Source of the DNA: Acholeplasmatales bacterium
Lineage (GTDB): Bacteria; Bacillota_I; Bacilli_A; Acholeplasmatales; Anaeroplasmataceae
NCBI GenBank assembly: GCA_016288675.1
Contig: JAEELC010000041.1
Span: 1-7,664 of the forward strand
Length of the DNA stretch: 7,664 bases
Direction: 5' to 3'
The first letter of the stretch is position 1. Every line of letters begins with the position of its first letter. Of this stretch, positions 1 to 5,157 are shown one piece after another. The notes beneath the pieces are model-generated. The model worked only from the letters and a program-made list of their open reading frames with translations. It was not told the origin of the DNA and made no database searches. The position numbers and the translations under genes were made by a program.

Positions 1-108
1 TAATATATCTCGTAACAATAAAATGTCCAAGTTTCAATTTATTATTTTAATCTGCTTAAATCTAATGGAGAGTTTCATCTCGTATAAAGCAAACGAAAAT
101 AGATATAA

Positions 109-234
109 ATATTAGTTTCTCAATTTGATACGGTAATTCATACTCTAAATTCTCAAATAAGGCATTTAGAAACAACTTTAGATGAAATAGTTGAAATAGC
201 AAAGAAATTACCTAATTATGAAATTAATACTTGA
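109..234 (+). pseudogene. Probable remnant of an IS110-family transposase
   Basis: An open stretch without a start codon reads on the plus strand and ends at TGA 232-234. Its peptide, with QIRHLETTLDEIVEIAK followed by KLPNYE, resembles the segment of IS110-type (DEDD/Tnp20) transposases that lies just before the conserved SIPGIG motif (family knowledge, recalled and not searched). Here the frame stops where SIPGIG should begin, and the C-terminal domain is absent. Upstream, the same frame has stops at 85, 100 and 106, while the next frame is open from the window edge to about 115, so at least one frameshift is likely. I infer a truncated, dead copy. It could instead be the tail of an unrelated coiled-coil protein. 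Confidence 0.4.
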
Positions 235-244
235 TTTTCTTTAT

Positions 245-1369
245 CTAATTTTTTGTTATTAAATCATATAAAGTTTGATGAATATTATATTTCTTTAGGG
301 TATCTTCTACTAATTTTAATGATTCTTCTTTTTTATTTTCATTCTTCTTTATAGCTCTAATAAGAATATTTTTAGGAGTTTGTGCAAAATCAATAAACTC
401 AATCATTGATACATCATAACCTTCATATTCTAAAATATTAGCTCTAATAGAATCAGTAATGATTGCACCTAATCTATCTTTAACTAAACCATATTTAGTA
501 ATTAAAGGATCACTAGATTTATCTAATTGAAGATTAATTTCATGCTGACAGCATGGAACTGATAATAAATATTTAGTCTTAAGCATAATTGCATGATACA
601 TTGCAAAATCAGTAGCAGTATCACAGGCATGAAGTGTAATAATCATATCACAGTATTCTTTAGGTTGATATAATGAGATATCTCCTATTTCAAAAGATAG
701 ATTTTCATAATTATATTTCTTTGCAATTTCATTGCAATGCTTAATAACATCTTCTTTTAAATCAAGGCCAGTCATAACTGCCTTGATTTTTTTAACATAT
801 GTTAAATAGTAATAAACAATAAATGTTAAATAACTCTTACCACAACCAAAATCAATAATATTAATACTATCTTTATTAAAATCCTTTAAGGCGTCTTCAA
901 TAATACTTAAGAAACGATTGATTTGCTTAAACTTATCATAATAAGCTTTAACAACCTTTCCTTCCTTAGTCATAACACCTAAATCAATAAGTGGAGGTAT
1001 AATCATGCCTTCACTTAATAAATAAGTTTTTTCTTTATTATTATTTAATACAACAAAAGATTCGTTATTCTTTTTCTTATTAGTTAATAAATGCCCCTTA
1101 GAAGTCATTCTATAACCATAAGTATAATCTTGAGTCATAACTTGTGCTTGAGTAAAATAAGTATTAAATGTATTTTCTAAATATGAATCTAATTCATTAA
1201 AATCAACATTAAAGTGGAATGCTTGTTTATCTGTAAATAATTCAAATTGCATTACTTCCTTGCCTGAAACATTAATACGTTTAGCAACACCTTTATTATA
1301 TTTACTAGTTTTCTTAGGAGCACTTAGGATAATCTTATATACATCATTTAAATTAACATTATCAAACAT
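245..1369 (-). CDS. Class I SAM-dependent methyltransferase (Methyltransf_32-like)
   Basis: The 374-aa protein has a Rossmann-type methyltransferase core in its second half. Residues 173-183 read DFGCGKSYLTF (SAM-binding motif I), followed by TGLDLKED near 200-207 (acidic end of strand 2), LHACDTATDF at 246-255 and VPCCQHE at 271-277. The LHAC and PCC motifs are those I associate with the Methyltransf_32 (PF13679) group, which includes the METTL25/RRNAD1-type proteins; the substrate is unknown and may be RNA or protein. The N-terminal 120 residues show no recognised domain. I chose the ATG at 1367-1369 because GAGAGG lies 7 nt upstream; the longer reading from TTG at 1384 would run through that site. 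The gene lies 37 nt downstream of the small membrane-protein gene, but a terminator fills that gap. No terminator is visible after its own stop, next to the transposase remnant. Confidence 0.85.
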   Translation of the reverse strand: MFDNVNLNDVYKIILSAPKKTSKYNKGVAKRINVSGKEVMQFELFTDKQAFHFNVDFNELDSYLENTFNTYFTQAQVMTQDYTYGYRMTSKGHLLTNKKKNNESFVVLNNNKEKTYLLSEGMIIPPLIDLGVMTKEGKVVKAYYDKFKQINRFLSIIEDALKDFNKDSINIIDFGCGKSYLTFIVYYYLTYVKKIKAVMTGLDLKEDVIKHCNEIAKKYNYENLSFEIGDISLYQPKEYCDMIITLHACDTATDFAMYHAIMLKTKYLLSVPCCQHEINLQLDKSSDPLITKYGLVKDRLGAIITDSIRANILEYEGYDVSMIEFIDFAQTPKNILIRAIKKNENKKEESLKLVEDTLKKYNIHQTLYDLITKN

Positions 1370-1376
1370 AAAACAA

Positions 1377-1382
1377 CCTCTC
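1377..1382 (-). promoter_or_regulatory. Ribosome-binding site of the methyltransferase gene
   Basis: GAGAGG on the minus strand, 7 nt before the ATG at 1369, fixes the start. It begins directly at the end of the U-tract of the upstream gene's terminator, so the site is available only on read-through transcripts or on transcripts from an unseen promoter inside the upstream gene. Confidence 0.75.
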
Positions 1383-1408
1383 AAAAAAAGAAAAGTGGCT
1401 TAGCCACT
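1383..1408 (-). terminator. Intrinsic terminator of the small membrane-protein gene
   Basis: On the minus strand, AGTGGC and GCCACT form a 6-bp stem (1394-1399 with 1403-1408) around a TAA loop, followed by a T-rich tail to 1383. The stem starts inside the TAG stop codon of the 60-aa gene. The stem is short, so some read-through into the methyltransferase gene is likely. Confidence 0.75.
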
Positions 1409-1589
1409 ATTCTTCACTTCCTGTTTTATTTTCAAAGTAAATTCTTTCGCGTTCTGATAATTGAGCACGAGCTTGTTCATACTTCTTCTTGTTTAATACA
1501 GGGATTAAGAAATAAATACCGATAGATGCAACGATAATAACTAAAATGATTGCAAAGAAAATGATATCTATAGATTTTAATGTATTCAT
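1407..1589 (-). CDS. Small single-pass membrane protein, unknown function
   Basis: A 60-aa protein with one hydrophobic segment at about residues 8-31, ending in a Pro-containing stretch, then a charged tail (NKKKYEQARAQLSERERIY) likely to be a cytoplasmic helix. The positive residues after the segment suggest N-out/C-in topology. I do not recognise the family; it is shorter than and unlike YajC or YneF-type proteins. ATG 1587-1589 is preferred because AGAGGTG lies 6 nt upstream and a near-consensus promoter lies just beyond; a reading from 1631 would start upstream of the -10 box and cannot be right. It has its own promoter and terminator, so it is mainly monocistronic, with possible read-through to the methyltransferase. 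Its real-gene status rests on this complete set of signals. Confidence 0.8.
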   Translation of the reverse strand: MNTLKSIDIIFFAIILVIIVASIGIYFLIPVLNKKKYEQARAQLSERERIYFENKTGSEE

Positions 1590-1595
1590 ATTAAA

Positions 1596-1602
1596 CACCT
1601 CT
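1596..1602 (-). promoter_or_regulatory. Ribosome-binding site of the 60-aa membrane protein
   Basis: AGAGGTG on the minus strand, 6 nt before the ATG at 1589. It decides the start in favour of 60 aa over a 74-aa reading. Confidence 0.85.
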
Positions 1603-1614
1603 TTAAGTAAATTT

Positions 1615-1643
1615 ATTATAATATATTTCAAATCTTATATCAA
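1615..1643 (-). promoter_or_regulatory. Sigma-A-type promoter of the 60-aa membrane protein
   Basis: TTGATA (1638-1643) and a perfect TATAAT (1615-1620) are separated by 17 bp on the minus strand. The predicted start near 1608 gives a leader of about 19 nt carrying the ribosome-binding site. This near-consensus promoter should be strong. Confidence 0.85.
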
Positions 1644-1659
1644 GCAATCTAAACTTGAT
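1639..1659. promoter_or_regulatory. Possible operator: inverted repeat over the -35 box
   Basis: ATCAAG (1639-1644) and CTTGAT (1654-1659) form a 6-bp inverted repeat with a 9-bp centre, overlapping the -35 box of the 60-aa gene. The placement would suit a repressor site, but a 6-bp repeat is common by chance in DNA this AT-rich. Confidence 0.25.
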
Positions 1660-1676
1660 TTAATGAAAAAAGACAT

Positions 1677-1710
1677 AAAAAAAATGCTAGTAGTTTTAAA
1701 ACTCCTAGCA
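1677..1710 (-). terminator. Intrinsic terminator of the candidate small RNA
   Basis: On the minus strand, TGCTAG (with its partner CTAGCA) closes a stem whose inner part is the self-complementary AGTTTTAAAACT, with one mismatch between the two halves (positions 1691 and 1704). Eight T residues follow (1677-1684). No annotated gene ends here: the lipoprotein gene upstream already has its own terminator at 1852-1876, so this one must serve a separate transcript. Confidence 0.8.
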
Positions 1711-1771
1711 AAGAAAAAGAAAAAGAAAAGATTTACAGGAAGTATTCACAGTGTTAAAAATGTGAATACGC
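1677..1771 (-). ncRNA. Candidate small RNA, about 95 nt
   Basis: A complete minus-strand transcription unit without a usable reading frame lies between two protein genes. From the promoter at 1777-1804 transcription should start at about 1769-1771. The RNA would open with a perfect 9-bp hairpin (GTATTCACA paired with TGTGAATAC, 1761-1769 with 1742-1750, 10-nt loop). A pyrimidine-rich, apparently unpaired stretch of about 30 nt follows (1711-1741: CUUCCU, then repeated CUUUUU). It ends with the terminator at 1677-1710. This layout is typical of regulatory RNAs of low-GC Gram-positives that pair with purine-rich ribosome-binding sites (family knowledge). I do not recognise a known RNA class. 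Function and targets are inference. Confidence 0.6.
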
Positions 1772-1776
1772 TAATA

Positions 1777-1804
1777 ATTATACGCATTTTTTTATTTAAT
1801 GCAA
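1777..1804 (-). promoter_or_regulatory. Promoter of the candidate small RNA
   Basis: TTGCAT (1799-1804) and TATAAT (1777-1782) are separated by 16 bp on the minus strand. The predicted start falls at the first base of the 9-bp hairpin stem or up to two bases before it. No coding region for it to serve lies before the terminator at 1677-1710. Confidence 0.7.
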
Positions 1805-1825
1805 TAGTTATTTTCAAATTTCTTG

Positions 1826-1843
1826 TAAGAAAACGTTTACACT
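1826..1843. promoter_or_regulatory. cre-like box (possible CcpA site) upstream of the small RNA
   Basis: The core AAAACGTTTACA (1830-1841) resembles the catabolite-responsive element consensus TGNAARCGNWWWCA, with the leading TG replaced by AG. Its centre lies about 64 bp upstream of the predicted small-RNA start, a position where CcpA can activate (known for ackA in Bacillus). The match is imperfect and no ccpA gene is in the window, so this is suggestive only. Confidence 0.35.
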
Positions 1844-1851
1844 TTCAGCAT

Positions 1852-1876
1852 AAAAAAAATCGCTTCGAAAAAGCGA
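1852..1876 (-). terminator. Intrinsic terminator of the lipoprotein gene
   Basis: On the minus strand, TCGCTT and AAGCGA form a 6-bp stem (1871-1876 with 1860-1865) with a 5-nt loop, followed by eight T residues (1852-1859). It sits 32 nt after the lipoprotein stop codon. The plus strand has a shorter T-run after the stem, but no plus-strand gene needs it. Confidence 0.8.
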
Positions 1877-1908
1877 CATTTTTAGCTTAATTAAGGCATT
1901 TTTTGACA

Positions 1909-2448
1909 TTATTTATCCTTATATTCACCATTTTGGTCATATAATCCTTTGAATGCAATTTGAGCTAATTTAATAGGACTATACTTACCAGAATTAGCAC
2001 CTGAATAATAAGAACGAGATGAATCAAATTCAATAGTCTTATTCTTAAATACATATAAAGCTGGAGAAATTGATAAATCAGAAATACCAAGCTTTTCTTG
2101 GTATTTCTTTTGATCCTTTTCAGAAACAGAGCTTGAATCTACCCAATAAATTTTTTCAATACCATATTGAATAGCTTGTTCGTTATAAACTCTGATTGCA
2201 GCTTGGCTTGATGAAGAATCATGACTTCCAAAGAATACATATAAAGTATCTTCTTCATTTTGCTTATTAACCTTTTTAGAAATCTTTGATAAATTTATTT
2301 TTTCTACAATATGATCTTTTCCTAAATATTCCACTGTTGAGCTCTTCCAATATGTATATACATTAGCACGAGACATAGCACAGCTAGTTAATCCAAATGT
2401 AAATACAACAAGTAAAGCTACTAAAATCTTCTTTAAATATCTTTTCAT
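1909..2448 (-). CDS. Thioredoxin-like lipoprotein lacking redox cysteines
   Basis: A 179-aa protein with a type II signal peptide: KRYLKK, a hydrophobic stretch at residues 8-20, and the lipobox LTSC with Cys23 as the lipidated residue, so it should be anchored outside on the membrane. Residues 68-145 look like a thioredoxin fold: a strand LYVFFGS, then HDSSSSQAA where the CxxC of bacteriocin-accessory/PedC-type thioredoxins (pattern FGxxxCxxC) would be, a helix, a second strand IEKIYWVD, and SPALYVFKN (128-136) with the typical cis-proline strand. No cysteine remains beyond Cys23, so it cannot act as a disulfide oxidoreductase. ATG 2446-2448 follows AAGGAGG at 8 nt. It has its own promoter and terminator. 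Fold assignment is by pattern; function unknown, perhaps binding or scaffold. Confidence 0.75.
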   Translation of the reverse strand: MKRYLKKILVALLVVFTFGLTSCAMSRANVYTYWKSSTVEYLGKDHIVEKINLSKISKKVNKQNEEDTLYVFFGSHDSSSSQAAIRVYNEQAIQYGIEKIYWVDSSSVSEKDQKKYQEKLGISDLSISPALYVFKNKTIEFDSSRSYYSGANSGKYSPIKLAQIAFKGLYDQNGEYKDK

Positions 2449-2481
2449 TTTTAAATCCTCCTTAAAGGAATAACTAAATTA

Positions 2482-2510
2482 ATTATAACTAAAATTAGTA
2501 TCATTTACAA
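2482..2510 (-). promoter_or_regulatory. Sigma-A-type promoter of the lipoprotein gene
   Basis: TTGTAA (2505-2510) and a perfect TATAAT (2482-2487) lie 17 bp apart on the minus strand, about 35 nt before the ATG. The strong ribosome-binding site AAGGAGG is at 2457-2463. Confidence 0.85.
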
Positions 2511-2529
2511 GGTTTGTTTAATTAAGGGT

Positions 2530-2565
2530 AAAAAAAAGATGTTTATAACAAAAGCTATAAACACC
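2530..2565 (-). terminator. Intrinsic terminator of the WYL-HAD gene
   Basis: On the minus strand, GGTGTTTATA pairs with TATAAACATC (2556-2565 with 2538-2547, one G-T pair), and the stem may extend by three more pairs into the loop. Eight T residues follow (2530-2537). It lies 5 nt after the stop codon of the fusion gene. Confidence 0.85.
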
Positions 2566-2570
2566 CTTAG

Positions 2571-4163
2571 TTATTTAACATAATCAAATAAGTCTAATAA
2601 ATCATCTACTAATTTATCATTAACCTTAGATAAACGTTCTTTACTTTGATGTCCTTTAGTATAAGATATAACATTTATACCCATCTTTCTAGCAACTTCA
2701 CAATCATGATCAGTATCACCAATCATATAGCATTGATTTCTATCAAGATTATAATTGTTAATATAATCTAAACCAATTTGAACCTTACTTGATGCGTAAA
2801 TATTATCTATACCAAGTACAGCATTAAAATATTTAAGTAATCCAAAATGTTCTAATTGCTCAGTAACATTTTTCTTTTCACTTGCAGTAAGTAATACTAC
2901 ATTATATCCAAGATCTTGTGCACGCTTTAATGTTTCAATAGCATGAACATGAAGTGGACATGAAAGGCTTGGGCGTTGATATAATTCAATGAATTCTTTA
3001 GATAATTCTTTAAAATCATCCCTACTAAAATCAAATCCTGCCTTTTCATAATATTCTTGAATAGGGAATCCAAAAATATCTAAATATTTTTCACGTGTTA
3101 CAATATTATATCCATTTTCAGAAAGCATCTTATTTAAGATATTTAGACATAAATCTAAATCATCAATGATTGTACCATTAAAATCAAAGAAGATTGTTTT
3201 ATTTGAAACTTGTTGGCTAAGCATTTTCTTTTCCTCACTTATAATTTCATCAATTAAATTAGTTGGTTCTAGTAATTTAGCACTAGAGCCAAAGTATAGC
3301 ACAAAAGCCTTAACATTTTCAAGTCCTCTCATGTTACACTCTAATATCGTATGCATACTATCAAGTACTTCTACTCTTTGATTATCCCCATAAATACGTT
3401 CGCCAACCACACTATTATAAGGACTAGTTAATATTAATTTAATATGATAAAGTTTACCCGCACGAGTCATACCATAGCTATTTAAATAATCACGAACATT
3501 AAATGTAATTAAAGGAGAATAATGATCATTTAATAATTTTATATTCTCTATTCTATTAAGCTTATAATAATATGGCTTTTGGCTTAAGGTATGATTTGAT
3601 TTATTTTCAATAAATCCTAATACATACCATCCTAAATTATAATTATATAAAGTATATGGATGGAAAATATATTCTTGTGTTTTTCCATTAGCTGAATTAT
3701 ATTCCATTAACACCTTAACCTTTTTCTTAATAGCTTCATCTAAAATGTTATAACGCATTTCAAGTTCTTCTTTAGGCATTTTTAAAGGAAAACGTTCAAT
3801 AATTAAATTACTAGTTTCATTTTTAGTAACCTTATTAAGTAATATTTTCCCTACAGCATTACTAAATTCTTTTTCATGTAAAAATGATTTTGATTTATGA
3901 AGCATATGACAAGCTTCTTGCAAAGAAGCTTTTTCTTCTTCTGTTAATTTAGCAGATGGTAGCATTTCTGATTTATCAATAGAATATCCACCAAATTTAC
4001 CTGGTGTAACAGTGATATGATATCCACAAGCTTCAAGTTCATTTTTATATTCAACTATATTTCTTTCATTAGTATCAAGTAATACAGCAAGTTCACCTTT
4101 AGAAATAATATCATATGAATTTAATATTCTAAGCATACTTAAACACATACTAGTTTTTGACAT
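2571..4163 (-). CDS. WYL-type transcription regulator fused to a HAD phosphatase
   Basis: A 530-aa protein of two joined modules (residue numbers count from the GTG three codons upstream). Residues 5-65 form a DeoR/HTH_11-like winged helix ending in the typical GGYSI. Residues 140-220 are a WYL domain (HPYTLYNYNLGWYVLGF), and 240-310 a WCX-like domain (FGSSAKLLEP at 294-303). Residues 326-533 are a HAD hydrolase: motif I DFNGT (330-334), cap helices, motif II LLTAS (427-431), motif III Lys463, motif IV GDTDHD (485-490). The HAD half resembles phosphoglycolate-phosphatase-like enzymes. The regulator half may bind a ligand through the WYL fold. ATG 4161-4163 is chosen because AGGTG lies 6 nt upstream and overlaps the alternative GTG. 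Each half has the normal length of a free-standing protein, and a second ribosome-binding site precedes the HAD part. Substrate and regulon are unknown. Confidence 0.88.
   Translation of the reverse strand: MSKTSMCLSMLRILNSYDIISKGELAVLLDTNERNIVEYKNELEACGYHITVTPGKFGGYSIDKSEMLPSAKLTEEEKASLQEACHMLHKSKSFLHEKEFSNAVGKILLNKVTKNETSNLIIERFPLKMPKEELEMRYNILDEAIKKKVKVLMEYNSANGKTQEYIFHPYTLYNYNLGWYVLGFIENKSNHTLSQKPYYYKLNRIENIKLLNDHYSPLITFNVRDYLNSYGMTRAGKLYHIKLILTSPYNSVVGERIYGDNQRVEVLDSMHTILECNMRGLENVKAFVLYFGSSAKLLEPTNLIDEIISEEKKMLSQQVSNKTIFFDFNGTIIDDLDLCLNILNKMLSENGYNIVTREKYLDIFGFPIQEYYEKAGFDFSRDDFKELSKEFIELYQRPSLSCPLHVHAIETLKRAQDLGYNVVLLTASEKKNVTEQLEHFGLLKYFNAVLGIDNIYASSKVQIGLDYINNYNLDRNQCYMIGDTDHDCEVARKMGINVISYTKGHQSKERLSKVNDKLVDDLLDLFDYVK
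3222..3236 (-). promoter_or_regulatory. Internal ribosome-binding site and ATG before the HAD domain
   Basis: Inside the fusion gene, GAGG (3233-3236) lies 8 nt before an in-frame ATG (3222-3224, Met317). Translation from here gives a 217-aa protein starting nine residues before the first HAD strand, the normal layout of a free-standing HAD enzyme. The run encodes EEKK, which produces such purine stretches by chance, so use as a start is inferred. Confidence 0.45.
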
Positions 4164-4180
4164 ATAAATCACCTGTTTAA

Positions 4181-4189
4181 ATTATACCA
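4181..4189 (-). promoter_or_regulatory. Extended -10 promoter of the WYL-HAD gene
   Basis: TGGTATAAT on the minus strand is an extended -10 element (TGn before TATAAT). The -35 position holds only T-rich DNA that overlaps the terminator of the upstream gene. The predicted start near 4174-4176 leaves a leader of only about 12 nt, with the ribosome-binding site AGGTG (4170-4174) at its very 5' end. Confidence 0.65.
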
Positions 4190-4200
4190 TATAAAATAAC

Positions 4201-4230
4201 AAAAAAACTAATGCGCAGGCATTAGTTTTT
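4201..4230 (-). terminator. Intrinsic terminator of the ECF S-component gene
   Basis: AAAAACTAATGC and its exact reverse complement (4203-4214 and 4219-4230) form a 12-bp stem with a 4-nt loop, followed on the minus strand by a T-run. The stem is T-flanked on both sides and could work in both directions. It lies 4 nt after the stop codon. Confidence 0.9.
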
Positions 4231-4234
4231 CTAC

Positions 4235-5053
4235 TTATTCTATATAGTCATCGCTATCTTCTATTACACCAATATTAGATACTTCTTTAAATTTCTTTTC
4301 ATTCTTTAATCCATTATACACAGGTAAAAATAATGCTGTAGCAAGAATTATTGTTAAAACGCCTGTAATTAAATTAGAAGGTATTTTAGATACACTTTCT
4401 AAATATGCTGTATAAAAATTAGATGTTGCAATACCATTAAATAAAATACGTATAAAGAATTCAAGAAGTGTATTAACAACTACACCTAAAGTTGTTACTG
4501 TTAAAACAGAAACATTTATATCAGATAATTTAAATGAAAATGCAGATGCAACAGTTAATAATACTGCAAAAACAGATGCAAATATTGGTACCAATACTGA
4601 CATTTTAACTGGGTTCTTATATCCTATATCAAATAACGCATTAGCATCCTTGTAATTATTCGCATTTGCAAATAATACAATAGTAACAATACTTAATATG
4701 ATAAATATAGCTGTAGTTGAGTATAAAACAATTCTTGTTGTTTTATTACGCTTAATGAATAATCTAAATAAAACACCAACAACAAGACCAAATATAAATT
4801 TAACAATAAGTGTACGTACAACAGTAGTTGTAGGAAAACCTAAAGCGATATCATTAAACATCATACCAAGTCCACCACTTGCTCCACCAACAAGTCCACC
4901 AAATAATAGTGCAGCTACAACAAGCACAAAATTACCCAAATGAACTTTAGCTCCTGTAGGAAGTGGTACAGATACAAATGTAAGAGAAAATGATAGAGCT
5001 GTAAATATTGCAGTTAATACAATTTTAAATAATAATTTATTAGTTTTAGTCAT
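4235..5053 (-). CDS. ECF-type vitamin transporter, substrate-binding S component
   Basis: A 272-aa, almost wholly hydrophobic membrane protein. Likely membrane segments are at about 9-29, 40-56, 79-100, 108-128, 152-172, 180-204 and 224-246. The first half carries the S-component pattern known from the PF07155 group (riboflavin/pyridoxine/HMP-type): VPLPTGAKVHLGNFVLV (29-45), then LFGGLVGGASGGLG and a conserved Asp in FNDIALGF, followed by TTTVVRTLIVKFIFG. It should bind a vitamin and join a shared EcfAA'T module encoded elsewhere. At 272 aa it is longer than most S components (about 180-200), the extra being a loop and helices at about 105-150. ATG 5051-5053 follows AAGGA at 8 nt; a TTG at 5071 is not needed. 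The divergent MocR regulator suggests vitamin B6 or a relative, but the substrate is inferred. Confidence 0.85.
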   Translation of the reverse strand: MTKTNKLLFKIVLTAIFTALSFSLTFVSVPLPTGAKVHLGNFVLVVAALLFGGLVGGASGGLGMMFNDIALGFPTTTVVRTLIVKFIFGLVVGVLFRLFIKRNKTTRIVLYSTTAIFIILSIVTIVLFANANNYKDANALFDIGYKNPVKMSVLVPIFASVFAVLLTVASAFSFKLSDINVSVLTVTTLGVVVNTLLEFFIRILFNGIATSNFYTAYLESVSKIPSNLITGVLTIILATALFLPVYNGLKNEKKFKEVSNIGVIEDSDDYIE

Positions 5054-5093
5054 AACAAATATCCTTTCCAAATATTAAAGTTTACTGTATACT

Positions 5094-5099
5094 ATTATA
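5094..5099 (-). promoter_or_regulatory. -10 box of the ECF S-component gene
   Basis: TATAAT on the minus strand, about 40 nt before the ATG. No good -35 exists at 16-19 bp (only T-rich DNA at 5117-5124), as expected for a promoter that needs an activator. One operator arm lies in the spacer and the other just upstream of the -35 position. Confidence 0.6.
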
Positions 5100-5103
5100 T
5101 ATA

Positions 5104-5131
5104 AAACTGGTATTAAAAAAATAACCAGTTT
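5104..5131. promoter_or_regulatory. Divergent operator, likely site of the MocR regulator
   Basis: AAACTGGT (5104-5111) and ACCAGTTT (5124-5131) form a perfect 8-bp inverted repeat with a 12-bp A/T centre. On the minus strand the first arm reads ATACCAGT, containing the ATACCA core known for the MocR protein GabR. A third half-site, TACCAG (5147-5152), lies 24 bp beyond the second arm in the same orientation. The cluster sits between two divergent genes, one of them the regulator, so autoregulation plus control of the transporter is the natural reading. Confidence 0.65.
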
Positions 5132-5133
5132 AA

Positions 5134-5139
5134 TAATAT
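5134..5139 (+). promoter_or_regulatory. Possible -10 box of the MocR gene
   Basis: TAATAT, with TATTAA (5111-5116) 17 bp upstream as a poor -35 overlapping the operator. The predicted start near 5146 would give a leader of about 12 nt. The only ribosome-binding candidates are AGG at 5144-5146 (11 nt before ATG) and AGAG at 5151-5154 (3 nt), both poorly spaced and both next to or inside the third half-site. Confidence 0.35.
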
Positions 5140-5157
5140 TTTCAGGTACCAGAGATT

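Noticed and set aside
1746..1787. 13-codon minus-strand frame (MRIIISVFTFLTL) over the small-RNA promoter
   Set aside because: Its ATG lies upstream of the -10 box, so it is absent from the predicted transcript, and it has no ribosome-binding site.
1546..1890. Plus-strand reading frame of 114 codons rich in Lys
   Set aside because: It runs antisense through the 60-aa gene's start, its promoter, the small-RNA unit and two terminators. The lysines come from A-runs of minus-strand T-tails, and no ribosome-binding site precedes it.
3166..3381. Plus-strand frame of 71 codons
   Set aside because: Lies wholly inside and antisense to the well-supported WYL-HAD gene, with no family resemblance.
4698..4943. 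Plus-strand frame of 81 codons
   Set aside because: Shadow of the ECF S-component gene; the low-complexity Pro/Thr content comes from Gly/Val codons on the other strand.
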